A DNA stretch of 64,000 bases from Parahoeflea alexandrii (GTDB lineage: Bacteria; Pseudomonadota; Alphaproteobacteria; Rhizobiales; Rhizobiaceae), in assembly GCF_027214025.1 (NCBI RefSeq), contig NZ_JAPWHB010000004.1, positions 372,001-436,000 of the forward strand, read 5' to 3'. The translations under genes were made by a program, and so were the position numbers. This document shows positions 27,146-36,075 of the stretch, piece after piece (the first letter of the stretch is position 1; every line of letters begins with the position of its first letter). The notes below the pieces were generated by a model. It worked only from the letters and a program-made list of their open reading frames with translations. It was not told the origin of the DNA and did no database searches.

Positions 27146-27162
27146 TTTAGAATGCTTCCAGA
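27146..27162. promoter_or_regulatory. ICE-like (Irr box) motif upstream of rirA
   Basis: TTTAGAATGCTTCCAGA matches the Irr-binding ICE consensus TTTAGAA-N3-TTCTAAA perfectly in the left arm and partly in the right arm (TTCcAgA). It is about 50 bases upstream of the rirA start. In Agrobacterium, Irr represses rirA under iron limitation, which fits. It could also affect the divergent serine hydrolase. Confidence 0.45.
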
Positions 27163-27228
27163 AAAAGGAAACCCTTTCATTCAAGTTTTTATTGCATCCC
27201 GATGAAACGGGCCAGAAACGAGGAATAC

Positions 27229-28410
27229 ATGGCAAGAGCCACAAAATTCGAGACATTGAACGGTTTTGCGCGGGAAGCGATCAATCTGGCCAACTGGCGC
27301 ACCCGCCCCTACAGCTTCTGGGCCTTTCGAAATGTGGCGGAAATGGTCCGCTCGGCCCGCATCAGGACTGTGAGCCCGGCGCCCCTGCCGCCGGTTGCGG
27401 AAAACCCGGCACTGCTGGCGCGCGCCGCCGTACCCGGCGGGAACGAAACGATCGCCGATCTGCTGACCCGCAGCCAGGCCGACAGTTTCATCCTGTCCAG
27501 GAACGGCAAGCTGGTCGGGGAGTGGCACGCGCCAGGTGTCGATCGCGGCGATCCGCATCTGGTATTTTCAATCTCCAAATCCATCACCGCGCTGGTGGCG
27601 GGGATTCTTGAGGATCAGAGCATCCTCGATCCAGCCACACCCGTTGGCGATCTGGTCCCGGAAGCCGCCAACAGCGCCTACGCCGACGCCACCGTGCAGG
27701 ACCTGCTCGACATGCGGGTCAGTCTCGACTTCGATGAATCCTACCTGTCGGAACTCGATTACGCCCGCTACCGCCGCGCCATGTCCTGGAACCCGCCGTC
27801 GGGCAAGGGCGATGACGAGGCCATGCTGCCGTTCCTGTGCAGCCTGAAGAAGGCCGAGGGTCCGCACGGCACCGATCACAATTATCTCTCGCCCAACTCG
27901 GACATGCTCGGCATCGTGCTGGAGCGGGTCACCGGCGAACGTTTCCCGGATCTGTGCGCCCGGCTTCTGTGGCAGCCGCTCGGGGCCAGTGCCGACGCCT
28001 TTATCACCGTCGACCCCGAAGGCGCCCCGCGCACCGCGGGCGGCGTCTCCTGCCGGCCGCACGACCTGTTGGCGCTCGGACAGATGCTCATCAATGGCGG
28101 CACGGCCAATGGCAGGCAGATCGTCTCCCCGCGCTGGATCGAAGACATGCAGCGTAACGGCGATGAAGGGGTCTGGGCGCGCGGATCCCAGGCGAACTTC
28201 CTCAAGACCGGCCGCTACCGCAACAACTGGTACCAGGTCGGCGGCAGCTCCAACGCGTTCCTGGCCGCAGGCATTCACGGCCAGTTTTGCTACTGCGATC
28301 CCGACACCGCGACCGTGATCGTCTGCACCTCGTCCCAGCACGAGCCGCAGACCGATGCGCTCGACCAGGGTCTGCTGGCGCTGTTTGCGAAGCTGAGCAG
28401 CGAGAGCTGA
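27229..28410 (+). CDS. Serine hydrolase, beta-lactamase/EstB family (class C fold)
   Basis: The 393-residue protein has the SxxK nucleophile motif FSISKSITAL (Ser114, Lys117) and NYLSPNSDM in the second-motif region. Such proteins act as esterases, D-aminopeptidases or 6-aminohexanoate-dimer hydrolases. No signal peptide is evident, so it is probably cytoplasmic. ATG 27229 is preferred because ACGAGGAA precedes it at good distance; ATG 27202 has no such site. Substrate unknown. Confidence 0.85.
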   Translation: MARATKFETLNGFAREAINLANWRTRPYSFWAFRNVAEMVRSARIRTVSPAPLPPVAENPALLARAAVPGGNETIADLLTRSQADSFILSRNGKLVGEWHAPGVDRGDPHLVFSISKSITALVAGILEDQSILDPATPVGDLVPEAANSAYADATVQDLLDMRVSLDFDESYLSELDYARYRRAMSWNPPSGKGDDEAMLPFLCSLKKAEGPHGTDHNYLSPNSDMLGIVLERVTGERFPDLCARLLWQPLGASADAFITVDPEGAPRTAGGVSCRPHDLLALGQMLINGGTANGRQIVSPRWIEDMQRNGDEGVWARGSQANFLKTGRYRNNWYQVGGSSNAFLAAGIHGQFCYCDPDTATVIVCTSSQHEPQTDALDQGLLALFAKLSSES

Positions 28411-28417
28411 CCCGGCC

Positions 28418-29569
28418 CTATTCGAAGACTATGTCCGGCATCACCCGCGCGCCGTCGCCTGCGAGTTCCTCAAGCCGGGCACGGACCTTGGCCGCGATCT
28501 CGCGGTAGACTTTCGCATGCGGCCCGTCGGGCGCGGTGGCCACCACCGGCCGGCCCGCGTCGGAGGTCTCGCGGATCGGCATTGCCAGCGGCACTTCGCC
28601 CAGGAACGGCACGCCGATCCGTGCGGCTTCGTCACGGGCGCCGCCGTGACCGAAGATATCGTGCCGTCCGCCGCAATCGGGGCAGACGAAATAGCTCATG
28701 TTCTCAACGATGCCGAGCACCGGCACGCTGACCTTGTTGAACATGTTGAGCCCCTTGCGGGCGTCGATCAGCGCAAGATCCTGCGGCGTCGAGACGATCA
28801 CAGCGCCGGCCAGCGGCACGTTCTGCGCCATCGACAGCTGCGCGTCGCCGGTGCCGGGCGGCATGTCGACCACCAGCACGTCGAGCTCGCCCCAGGCCAC
28901 TTCGCGCAGCATCTGGTTGAGCGCCGACATCACCATCGGCCCGCGCCAGATCATCGGCGTGTCTTCTTCCACCAGGAAGCCCATCGACATGACCTTCAGG
29001 CCGTAATTCTCCATCGGCTTGAGCATCCGGCCCTCAAGCTGTTCGGGACGGCCGGAGATGCCCAGCAGACGCGGCATCGAGGGGCCGTAAATATCGGCGT
29101 CGAGAATGCCGACCTTGAGACCGGTGGCCTGGAGCCCGAGCGCCAGGTTGACCGCGGTCGTCGACTTGCCGACACCGCCCTTGCCCGAGGCAACGGCAAT
29201 GATGGTGGAAATCCCGGGAACACCGGCCTTGGCGCGTCCCTGCGGCTGGCCCGGTTGAGCCGGCGCGTGCGAATGGGCCGGGCGCTGCTGCGGCGGAGGC
29301 GTCGACGCACCGGAGCCCGGCTCGCGGCTGGCAGTCAGCGCCACCATCGCGCCCTTGACGCCGGGAACGGTCTTGGTGGCGCGTTCGGCGGCTTCGCGCA
29401 GAGGTTCGAGTTCCTGCGCGCGCGCGGCCGGAACGGTGAGCGAGAAATAGACCTTCGCATCGGCGATGAAGATTTCCGACACCAGCCCGAGATCCACAAT
29501 ATTGCCTTCGAGATCCGGCCCCTTGACCGATCTCAGCTTCGCCAGAACCTCTTCTTTGGTCACGCTCAC
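28418..29569 (-). CDS. apbC: Iron-sulfur cluster carrier ATPase Mrp/ApbC
   Basis: The 383-residue protein has an N-terminal MIP18-like domain (VTKEEVLAKLRSVKGPD), a proline-rich linker, then a ParA-like ATPase domain. The deviant Walker A is SGKGGVGKSTTAVNL, and the CxxC in YFVCPDCGG binds the bridging cluster. It carries Fe-S clusters to apo-proteins in the cytosol. The start is taken as GTG 29569 with GGAG 7 bases upstream; a second GTG is two codons downstream. It follows rirA by two genes, but no direct link is evident. Confidence 0.92.
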   Translation of the reverse strand: MSVTKEEVLAKLRSVKGPDLEGNIVDLGLVSEIFIADAKVYFSLTVPAARAQELEPLREAAERATKTVPGVKGAMVALTASREPGSGASTPPPQQRPAHSHAPAQPGQPQGRAKAGVPGISTIIAVASGKGGVGKSTTAVNLALGLQATGLKVGILDADIYGPSMPRLLGISGRPEQLEGRMLKPMENYGLKVMSMGFLVEEDTPMIWRGPMVMSALNQMLREVAWGELDVLVVDMPPGTGDAQLSMAQNVPLAGAVIVSTPQDLALIDARKGLNMFNKVSVPVLGIVENMSYFVCPDCGGRHDIFGHGGARDEAARIGVPFLGEVPLAMPIRETSDAGRPVVATAPDGPHAKVYREIAAKVRARLEELAGDGARVMPDIVFE

Positions 29570-29658
29570 CTTGCACTCCACGGGTTTGTCGTTGCAGACC
29601 ACCCCCACATAATGCGGATGGCCCTGCAATAAAATGGCGCAGCGGCAAAAAACGCTGC

Positions 29659-30696
29659 TCAGCCGCGATCCCGCCGCCCGCGCAGGACAAAGATAGGGAC
29701 AATCGCCGTCAGCATCAGCAGTCGCGCCACGTGATGGCTGGCAACGAAGGTCGGGTCGATACCGAGGATCACCGACATCGCCGCCATGGTCTCAAGTCCG
29801 CCCGGCGCAAACGCAATCAGGATGGCGATCAGGTCCATGCCGGTGATCCAGTGGGCAATCACCGCGAAGGCCCCCGCCAGCACAACGCCCAGCACCGTCA
29901 CCAGAATCCCCGCTCCGAATGCGTGGCGCAATTGCATCCAGGTCACGCCCGAGAAGCGGGAGCCGATGAGGCCGCCCAGCGCGACAAAGGCCGCGGCGGC
30001 GAGCCAGTAGTTCATCACGCCACTGAGCAGCCCGGTCACATGCGCAACCACGGACACAAGCATGCCGCCGATCAGGAAGGCCGCGGGCAGCCGCAGCCGC
30101 TCGAGCAGGTATCCGGCCATCCCGGCGGCAACGATCATAGCCAGCAGCGGCAGCGGGGCGGTTTCAGGCGGGATGTCCAGCACCTTTTGTGGCACCTGAC
30201 CGGTCAGGGTGACCATAACGGGAACCAGCAGTGTCAGCGCCAGAACCCGGATCGACTGAACGATGCTGACGGTCCTGAGATCCGCCTTGACCCCTTCACT
30301 CAGACCGAGCACGTAACTGAGATGTCCCGGCGATGACGACAGGAAAGCCGTGGTGGCATCCATCGACCAGAACCGGACAAGCAGGGCCGGGGTAAGCCAG
30401 ATAATGGCGAACAGGCTTCCGGCCAGCGCCGCCAGCGTCACCGGCCAGGTCCGCATCGCCTCGAACACGTCCGGCGTCACACCCTGCCCGATGGTGAGCC
30501 CGAGAATGACGAACACCGCATCGCGCACCCGCCGGGGTGGCCCGGCGGTCCTGATCCCGGCAAGACCGGCAAGCGTGACGGCGATTGCCGGGCCGGTCAG
30601 GAACGGCGCCGGGAAGGACAGGGCGAAAGTCAAAGCCGCGCCGAGTGCGGCAATCCCGAAGGTCATCAGCGGCGCCCGCCATGAATTCGTCGCCAT
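29659..30696 (-). CDS. AbrB family membrane protein (AidB regulator/ammonia monooxygenase-annotated family)
   Basis: The 345-residue integral membrane protein has about ten helices arranged as two AbrB repeats. Each repeat holds a conserved pattern (SSSPGHLSYVLGLSEG in the first, AFAPGGLETMAAMSVILGID in the second). The family is often mis-annotated as ammonia monooxygenase; its transport substrate is not established. Start at 30696 follows GGAGTTGAG; an in-frame GTG lies 18 bases upstream. It follows tctA on the same strand, a common neighbourhood for this family. Confidence 0.8.
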   Translation of the reverse strand: MATNSWRAPLMTFGIAALGAALTFALSFPAPFLTGPAIAVTLAGLAGIRTAGPPRRVRDAVFVILGLTIGQGVTPDVFEAMRTWPVTLAALAGSLFAIIWLTPALLVRFWSMDATTAFLSSSPGHLSYVLGLSEGVKADLRTVSIVQSIRVLALTLLVPVMVTLTGQVPQKVLDIPPETAPLPLLAMIVAAGMAGYLLERLRLPAAFLIGGMLVSVVAHVTGLLSGVMNYWLAAAAFVALGGLIGSRFSGVTWMQLRHAFGAGILVTVLGVVLAGAFAVIAHWITGMDLIAILIAFAPGGLETMAAMSVILGIDPTFVASHHVARLLMLTAIVPIFVLRGRRDRG

Positions 30697-30812
30697 CCGG
30701 CTCAACTCCTGCACTGCCTTCGCCTACGGCCAGGTTGCCCCGCCAGAATCAGTTTGCCCGGTTCAAGCCTAACGAGGCGTTTGCCCGGTGGCCAGCAATC
30801 CCGGCCTTGCCA

Positions 30813-32348
30813 TCAATCGGGATCCGCCTCGCTGTCGGTGCGCGGGAACTTCGGCCGGAAGAACCGCCCGGCAATGATCGGGAGAATGAAGCCGAAGAAG
30901 GCGAACAGCCACAGCCCGATCGACAGCGGAGAGGCAAACAGCGCGCTCCAGTCGCCGTCCGAGATCGTCATCGCGCGGCGCATGTTGGCTTCCATCTGGT
31001 TACCCAAGAGCACGCCGAGAATGATCGGAACCAGCGGCACGTCAAGCTTCCGCAAGATCCAGCCGAGCACGCCGAAGAACACCATCACCATCAGGTCGAA
31101 GGTCGAACCGGATATGCCGTAGATGCCGACAAACGAGATCATCGCCACGGCCGGCATCAGGTAGCGGGGCGGCACCAGCAGCACGCGGACGAACAGGCTG
31201 ACCATCGGGATGTTCATGACCAGAAGCATGACGTTGCCGATGAACAGGGCCGCGATCAGCCCCCAGACCACGTCCGGATTGTTGGTGAACAGCAGCGGAC
31301 CCGGCGTGATGTTGAGCGCCAGCAGCATGGCCAGCAGCACCGCCGTGGTGCCCGAACCCGGCACGCCGAGCGCCAGCATCGGCACAAGCGCGCCGCCTGC
31401 CGCGGCGTTGTTTCCGGCCTCGGGCGCTGCCACGCCGCGCGGGTCGCCGGTGCCGAAGGTGTTGTTCTTGTCAACGAGCCGTTTTTCCACCGAATAGGAA
31501 ATGAACGATCCCAGCGATGCCCCCGCTCCCGGCAGCACGCCGGCGATGAAGCCGAGCACCGTCGACCGCGCCATGGTGGGAACGGTCTGCTTGAGCATCG
31601 ACATCGGCGGCGTCAGCCGGCCAAGCTTGATGTCCGATGCATCGCCGGTGGCCTTCGCCGTGCCGCGATGCTCGAGAAAGATGAAGACTTCCGACAGCGC
31701 GAACAGGCCGACGATCGCCACCAGGAAATCGATCCCGTCGTAAAGATGCACTTCGCCGAAGGTGAACCGCGGCACACCGGTCTGGCCGTCCACGCCGATC
31801 ATCGCGATGCCAAGACCGATACCCGCGGCCAGCGCCGCCTTCGCCTGGTTCTTGCTGGCGATGCCGCCGAGCGTGGCGAAGGCGAGCGCGAACAACGCGA
31901 AATACTCGGCCGGTCCGAAAAGCAGCGCCACCTTGACCAGCTGCGGCGCCAGGAACACCAGCCCCCAGGTGGCAAAGAACGCGCCTACGAAGGAGGCAAT
32001 GCCGGACAAGGCCAGCGCTTCGCCGGCCATGCCCTTCCTGGCCATCGGATAGCCGTCGAGCGTCGTCATCAGCGCCGGCTCGTCACCCGGGATATTGAGC
32101 AGGATCGACGAAATCCGGCCGCCATACATCGCGCCGTAATAGACGCTGGTAAGCAGGATCAGCGCCGGTGTTGCCGGAAGGCCAAGCGTGAAGGCGAGTG
32201 GAATGAGAATGGCGACGCCGTTCGACGGTCCAAGCCCCGGCAACGCGCCGATGATGGTGCCGAGAAAACAGCCGATCAGCGCCAGCCCAAGATTTTGAAA
32301 GGTCAGAGCGATGGAGAAGCCGTCTGCGAGTGCGGAAAGAGTGTCCAT
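30813..32348 (-). CDS. tctA: Tripartite tricarboxylate transporter large permease TctA
   Basis: The 511-residue membrane protein has the TctA duplication and the glycine-rich signatures GLGPSNGVAILIPLAFTLG and GVLPGAGASLGSFISYSVEK. It moves a carboxylate, delivered by a periplasmic TctC, in symport with Na+ or H+. It begins 9 bases after tctB. The exact carboxylate (citrate, tartrate, aromatic acid) cannot be read from sequence. Confidence 0.94.
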   Translation of the reverse strand: MDTLSALADGFSIALTFQNLGLALIGCFLGTIIGALPGLGPSNGVAILIPLAFTLGLPATPALILLTSVYYGAMYGGRISSILLNIPGDEPALMTTLDGYPMARKGMAGEALALSGIASFVGAFFATWGLVFLAPQLVKVALLFGPAEYFALFALAFATLGGIASKNQAKAALAAGIGLGIAMIGVDGQTGVPRFTFGEVHLYDGIDFLVAIVGLFALSEVFIFLEHRGTAKATGDASDIKLGRLTPPMSMLKQTVPTMARSTVLGFIAGVLPGAGASLGSFISYSVEKRLVDKNNTFGTGDPRGVAAPEAGNNAAAGGALVPMLALGVPGSGTTAVLLAMLLALNITPGPLLFTNNPDVVWGLIAALFIGNVMLLVMNIPMVSLFVRVLLVPPRYLMPAVAMISFVGIYGISGSTFDLMVMVFFGVLGWILRKLDVPLVPIILGVLLGNQMEANMRRAMTISDGDWSALFASPLSIGLWLFAFFGFILPIIAGRFFRPKFPRTDSEADPD

Positions 32349-32357
32349 GACGCAACC

Positions 32358-32789
32358 TCAAAAGCCCCAGGGACCGCGCGCCAGCGACAGACCCAGAATG
32401 AGATGGAAAACGACATAAATGCCGATGGCGATAACGGCTCCGGCGACAGCCGCCTTGACCGGCGGCGTTCCCAGCCGCCAGGACAGGTAGCCGGCGGCAA
32501 CGGCCGTCGAGACCACGAAGCCGGCACTCGGAAGCGCATAGGCATAGGCGACCATCACCGCGACCGTGAGGCCCACCTCGAACAACCGGCTGAAATCCGG
32601 CCATTCCGGTTCGTCATCGGGCTTGAGGAAGATCGCCAGGCTGGAAAGACCGACAAGCCCGCCGATGATGATAGGAAAGATCTTCGGTCCGACCGGATCG
32701 GAAATGAAGCTCTCCTGGATCAGTGTTGCCTGCCAGATGAAGAATGCTGCCAGCAGGAGGCCAACGCCTCCCATAATCCGGTCGCTCAT
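32358..32789 (-). CDS. tctB: Tripartite tricarboxylate transporter small subunit TctB
   Basis: The 143-residue protein has four predicted membrane helices with the TctB N-terminal pattern (GGVGLLLAAFFIWQATLIQE, GPKIFPIIIGGLVGLSSL). It partners TctA. The start at 32789 (MSDRIMGG) matches the family; the frame continues upstream without similarity. A hairpin separates it from tctC. Confidence 0.9.
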   Translation of the reverse strand: MSDRIMGGVGLLLAAFFIWQATLIQESFISDPVGPKIFPIIIGGLVGLSSLAIFLKPDDEPEWPDFSRLFEVGLTVAVMVAYAYALPSAGFVVSTAVAAGYLSWRLGTPPVKAAVAGAVIAIGIYVVFHLILGLSLARGPWGF

Positions 32790-32826
32790 GGCGCCCCCCT
32801 CTTGTCCGATTGCAGCCGGGAACAGA

Positions 32827-32856
32827 CGACCTCCGCCCGTCAAGGGGCGGAAGTCG
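32827..32856 (-). other. Intercistronic hairpin between tctC and tctB
   Basis: CGAC-c-TCCGCCC (32827-32838) faces GGGCGGA-a-GTCG (to 32856): eleven pairs with one mismatch and a short loop. There is no U-tract on the minus strand, so partial termination or 3'-end protection of the tctC message is more likely than full stop. This fits the higher need for binding protein. Confidence 0.5.
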
Positions 32857-32866
32857 TTCGGCGATC

Positions 32867-33850
32867 TTACTTGATCAGGCCGATTTCCTTGGAGATGTCG
32901 GTGATCGATGCAACCGAGTCGGCAACGAAGGCCTGGAAATCGGCGCCACGCAGGTTGAGCGGAGCCAGGCCGTTCTGGGCCATCACGTCCTTCCACTCGG
33001 CGCTGTCATAGACGGTGCCGATGGCATTGACCCAGTAATCATAGGCCTCGTCGGAAGACCCGCCGGGAGCGTAGAAGCCGCGCCAGTTGGCGCCGATCAC
33101 GTCGATGCCCTGTTCCTTGGCGGTCGGGAACGAGGCGAAGTCGCCTTCCAGCCGCTCGGGCGCCAGCACGGCCAGCACCTTGATGTCACCCGAATCGACA
33201 AAGCCCTTGGCTTCCGAGGCATCGCCGGTGAAGGCCTGCACCGAACCGCCGAGCAGCTGGGTGACGGCCTCGCCGCCGCCGTCAAATGCGACATATTTGA
33301 TGGTGCGCACATCGGCGATGCCGGCCTTCTTGGCTGCCATCAGCACCTTCAGATGGTCCCAGCCGCCGACAGCGGAGCCGCCCGCAATGGAGACCGAAGT
33401 CGGATCAGCCTTGATCATGTCCATCAGCTCGGGCAGCGTGTTGATCGCCGAATCCTTGGCAACGGCGATGATGCCGTAGTCGGCGCCGACGGAGGCAACC
33501 CAGCGGACTTGATCCATGGTGTTGCCCGGATAGGCGCCTTGCGCCAGCCGCGTCGATGTGGCCGACGAGGCGGCGATGATCAGGTTGTTGGCGTCATTGC
33601 GCTTGTTGATGACTTCGGCATAGGCGACACCGCCGCCGCCGCCGGCCATGTTGGTCACCTGCATGGTGCCGGGAACCAGCTTGAGATCCTGCAGGGTCTT
33701 GCCGACCTGGCGGCAGGTGAAGTCCCAGCCGCCGCCGGGATTGGCCGGTGCAATGCACTCGGTCGCGCCCGGGTCAAACGCATGAGCGGCGGCCGTCAGC
33801 GAAACCACGGCGACAGCGGTCGCGGCGAGCCGCGTGATAAAATTCTTCAT
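32867..33850 (-). CDS. tctC: Tripartite tricarboxylate transporter periplasmic binding protein TctC
   Basis: The 327-residue protein has a signal peptide (cleavage likely after AAAHA) and the Bug/TctC fold with IAPANPGGGWDFTCRQVG near the start and VTNMAGGGGGVAYAEVINK after it. It captures the carboxylate in the periplasm for TctAB. GGAGGAAA precedes the ATG. It is divergent from the two-component regulator, which starts 115 bases away and probably controls it. Confidence 0.93.
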   Translation of the reverse strand: MKNFITRLAATAVAVVSLTAAAHAFDPGATECIAPANPGGGWDFTCRQVGKTLQDLKLVPGTMQVTNMAGGGGGVAYAEVINKRNDANNLIIAASSATSTRLAQGAYPGNTMDQVRWVASVGADYGIIAVAKDSAINTLPELMDMIKADPTSVSIAGGSAVGGWDHLKVLMAAKKAGIADVRTIKYVAFDGGGEAVTQLLGGSVQAFTGDASEAKGFVDSGDIKVLAVLAPERLEGDFASFPTAKEQGIDVIGANWRGFYAPGGSSDEAYDYWVNAIGTVYDSAEWKDVMAQNGLAPLNLRGADFQAFVADSVASITDISKEIGLIK

Positions 33851-33964
33851 GATTTCCTCCACAATGAACAAGCCGCCTTTCCTCAAAAGCGGAATGGTGG
33901 CTATGCTAACCCGCAAAGCTGTCAACAAGCTGTCAGCCGGATGTCGGGGCGGGAGGAGTTGCCC

Positions 33965-34651
33965 ATGCATTTTCTGGTCGTCGAGGATACGGCCGATGTT
34001 GCCGAAGCCATCATCGAGCGGCTTGGGCGCGGCGGACATGCCTGTGACCGTGCCGCCTCGCTGGAAGATGCCAAGCACTTCGCGTCAGCTTCGGCTTACG
34101 ACTTGGTGATTCTCGACATCAATCTTCCCGATGGTTCCGGGCTCGATTTCCTCAAGTGGATCCGCCAGCGCAGGAACGCCGTGCCGGTGCTGGTGCTGAC
34201 CGCGCGGCTTGCCGTCGACGACAAGATCGGTGCGCTCGATTTCGGCGCCGATGATTACATGGTCAAGCCGTTCGATCTGGGCGAACTGGAAGCCCGGGTC
34301 CGGGCCATCATCCGCCGGCGGAGCGGAGAATCGGGCGTTTCGCTCTCCTCAGGCAACCTGCAGTTCGACATGGCAACGCGGCTGGCGACGATCGACGGGC
34401 AACCGCTGTCGCTGACGCCGCGCGAACAGTTGCTGCTGGAAATCTTCATGGTCAACAAGGGCCGGGTTCTGGAAAAGGATGAACTCGTCATGCGGCTGTT
34501 CGGCCTCGAGGCCGATGTCGGGGCAAACGCGATAGAGCTCTATGTCGGCCGCCTGCGGCGCAAGCTTGCCGGTGCCGCATTCGAGATCAAGACCCTTCGC
34601 GGCCTCGGCTACCAGGCCCTCGCGACGGATTCGGGGAGCACCCGCGCGTGA
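33965..34651 (+). CDS. tctD: OmpR-type response regulator, TctD-like
   Basis: The 228-residue protein has a receiver domain with phospho-acceptor Asp51 (VILDINLPDGSG) and the conserved Lys in DYMVKPFD. A winged-helix DNA-binding domain follows (LTPREQLLLEIF, GLEADVGANAIELYVGRLRR). ATG 33965 follows GGGAGGAG; the open frame upstream is antisense to tctC. By divergent placement it should activate tctCBA in response to the cognate tricarboxylate. Confidence 0.9.
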   Translation: MHFLVVEDTADVAEAIIERLGRGGHACDRAASLEDAKHFASASAYDLVILDINLPDGSGLDFLKWIRQRRNAVPVLVLTARLAVDDKIGALDFGADDYMVKPFDLGELEARVRAIIRRRSGESGVSLSSGNLQFDMATRLATIDGQPLSLTPREQLLLEIFMVNKGRVLEKDELVMRLFGLEADVGANAIELYVGRLRRKLAGAAFEIKTLRGLGYQALATDSGSTRA

Positions 34652-36075
34652 CGAGCCTTACAGCCCGGCTCGCCACCGGTCCCGGCAGGTCGATCGCCTG
34701 GCGGCTGACGCTGTTGCTGACGCTGCTCTTGACGATTGCCGCGGCCGGGACGGTCGTCGCGGCACTGAGCTACGGCCAGACCGCGGCAACCCGCGCCTTC
34801 GACCGCCTGCTGACCGGCGCCGCGCTGCAGATCGCCGAGCGTATCAGCGTCGTCGAGGGGGAAACGGTGATCGACATTCCGCTCTCGGCGTTCGGCCTGC
34901 TGTCGCTCGCATCCGAGGACCGGATCTTCTACCGGATCATCGGCCCCGAGGGCCAGACGCTGACCGGCGACGAGACTTTCCCCCTGCCCGAGGTTTCGGC
35001 ACGCAACGATGGTCCCCTGCTTTATGACACGGCCTTCTCCGGGGAAGCCGTCCGCGCCATCAGCATGCAGCGTTTCCTGGCCGAACGCGCGGTACGCGGG
35101 CCGATCACCGTGATTGTGGCGCAGACGCTGCGCGCCCGTTCCGAACTTGCCAGCGAAATCGTCGCGCGGGCCGTCATCGGCGTGGTGGTCGCCGGCGGCG
35201 TCACCCTCGCCCTGGCGCTTCTCGCCATGCACCTGGCGCTGAGCCCGTTGCGCCGCATCGAGCGCGCCATCCTTGCCCGCGATCCCAAGGATCTCACGCC
35301 GTTCTCCACCACCACCCCGCGCGAGGTCGAGGCGCTGGTCGCCGCCATCAATCGCTTCATGGCCCGTCTAGACAGGCGTGTCGGCGCCATGCAGGACTTC
35401 GTCGCCGATGCCGCGCACCAGATGCGCACCCCGATCACCGCGCTCAGGGCCCAGACGGAGCTGGCCATGGAAGAGGATGACCCGCACAAGCTCAAGACCC
35501 TGCAGCGCCGCATCCGCGACCGGGCGATCGGTGTCAGCCGCCTGACCGACCAGTTGCTCTCGCACGCACTGGTGACGCATCGCGCCGATTCCGCCACGCT
35601 GGAGCAGATCGACCTCAGGCGCGTGGCGGTGGAAGCCGAGCGCGAAGCGCGGCGGACCGGCGGCGCCGAGGGCATTGAACTCGACCTGCCCGCCGATCCG
35701 GTGATGGTTGAAGGCGACGCCTTCAGCCTGCGCGAGGCCGCCCGCAACCTCGTCACCAACGCGCTTGCCCACGGCAAGCGGCCGGTCCGCCTGCGTGTGA
35801 GCGTCACCGGGGATGGAAGGGCGCTGATCGCGGCTCATGACCAGGGCGACGGCATGAGCGCGGCACAACTCGATCGCATCGGCGAGCGCTTTGCCCGCGA
35901 CGCGTCGAACCCGCAAAGCGCAGGGCTGGGCCTCGCCATCGTCGCCGAGGTTGCAGGCTTTCATCAAGGTTCGATCCGCACCGCCACCATGCCCGGTGAA
36001 GGATTTGAAGTCGGCATCGAACTGCCGCTTGCCGAGGCGCTCCCCACCGGAAACCCGGGGGAAGACGCAGCATGA
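34648..36075 (+). CDS. tctE: Sensor histidine kinase, TctE-like
   Basis: The 475-residue membrane kinase starts with GTG overlapping the regulator stop (GTGA). It has two membrane helices (about residues 17-40 and 170-195) flanking a periplasmic domain of about 130 residues. A HAMP-like linker, the phospho-acceptor His in ADAAHQMRTPITALRAQ, an N-box (NLVTNALAHG) and a G-box (GLGLAIVAEV) follow. It pairs with the upstream regulator. Confidence 0.9.
   Translation: MTSLTARLATGPGRSIAWRLTLLLTLLLTIAAAGTVVAALSYGQTAATRAFDRLLTGAALQIAERISVVEGETVIDIPLSAFGLLSLASEDRIFYRIIGPEGQTLTGDETFPLPEVSARNDGPLLYDTAFSGEAVRAISMQRFLAERAVRGPITVIVAQTLRARSELASEIVARAVIGVVVAGGVTLALALLAMHLALSPLRRIERAILARDPKDLTPFSTTTPREVEALVAAINRFMARLDRRVGAMQDFVADAAHQMRTPITALRAQTELAMEEDDPHKLKTLQRRIRDRAIGVSRLTDQLLSHALVTHRADSATLEQIDLRRVAVEAEREARRTGGAEGIELDLPADPVMVEGDAFSLREAARNLVTNALAHGKRPVRLRVSVTGDGRALIAAHDQGDGMSAAQLDRIGERFARDASNPQSAGLGLAIVAEVAGFHQGSIRTATMPGEGFEVGIELPLAEALPTGNPGEDAA

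Noticed and set aside
30585-33011. 808-codon plus-strand frame across the tct/abrB genes
   Set aside because: Translation is Arg/Gln/His-rich without any motif and is fully antisense to four well-supported membrane protein genes.
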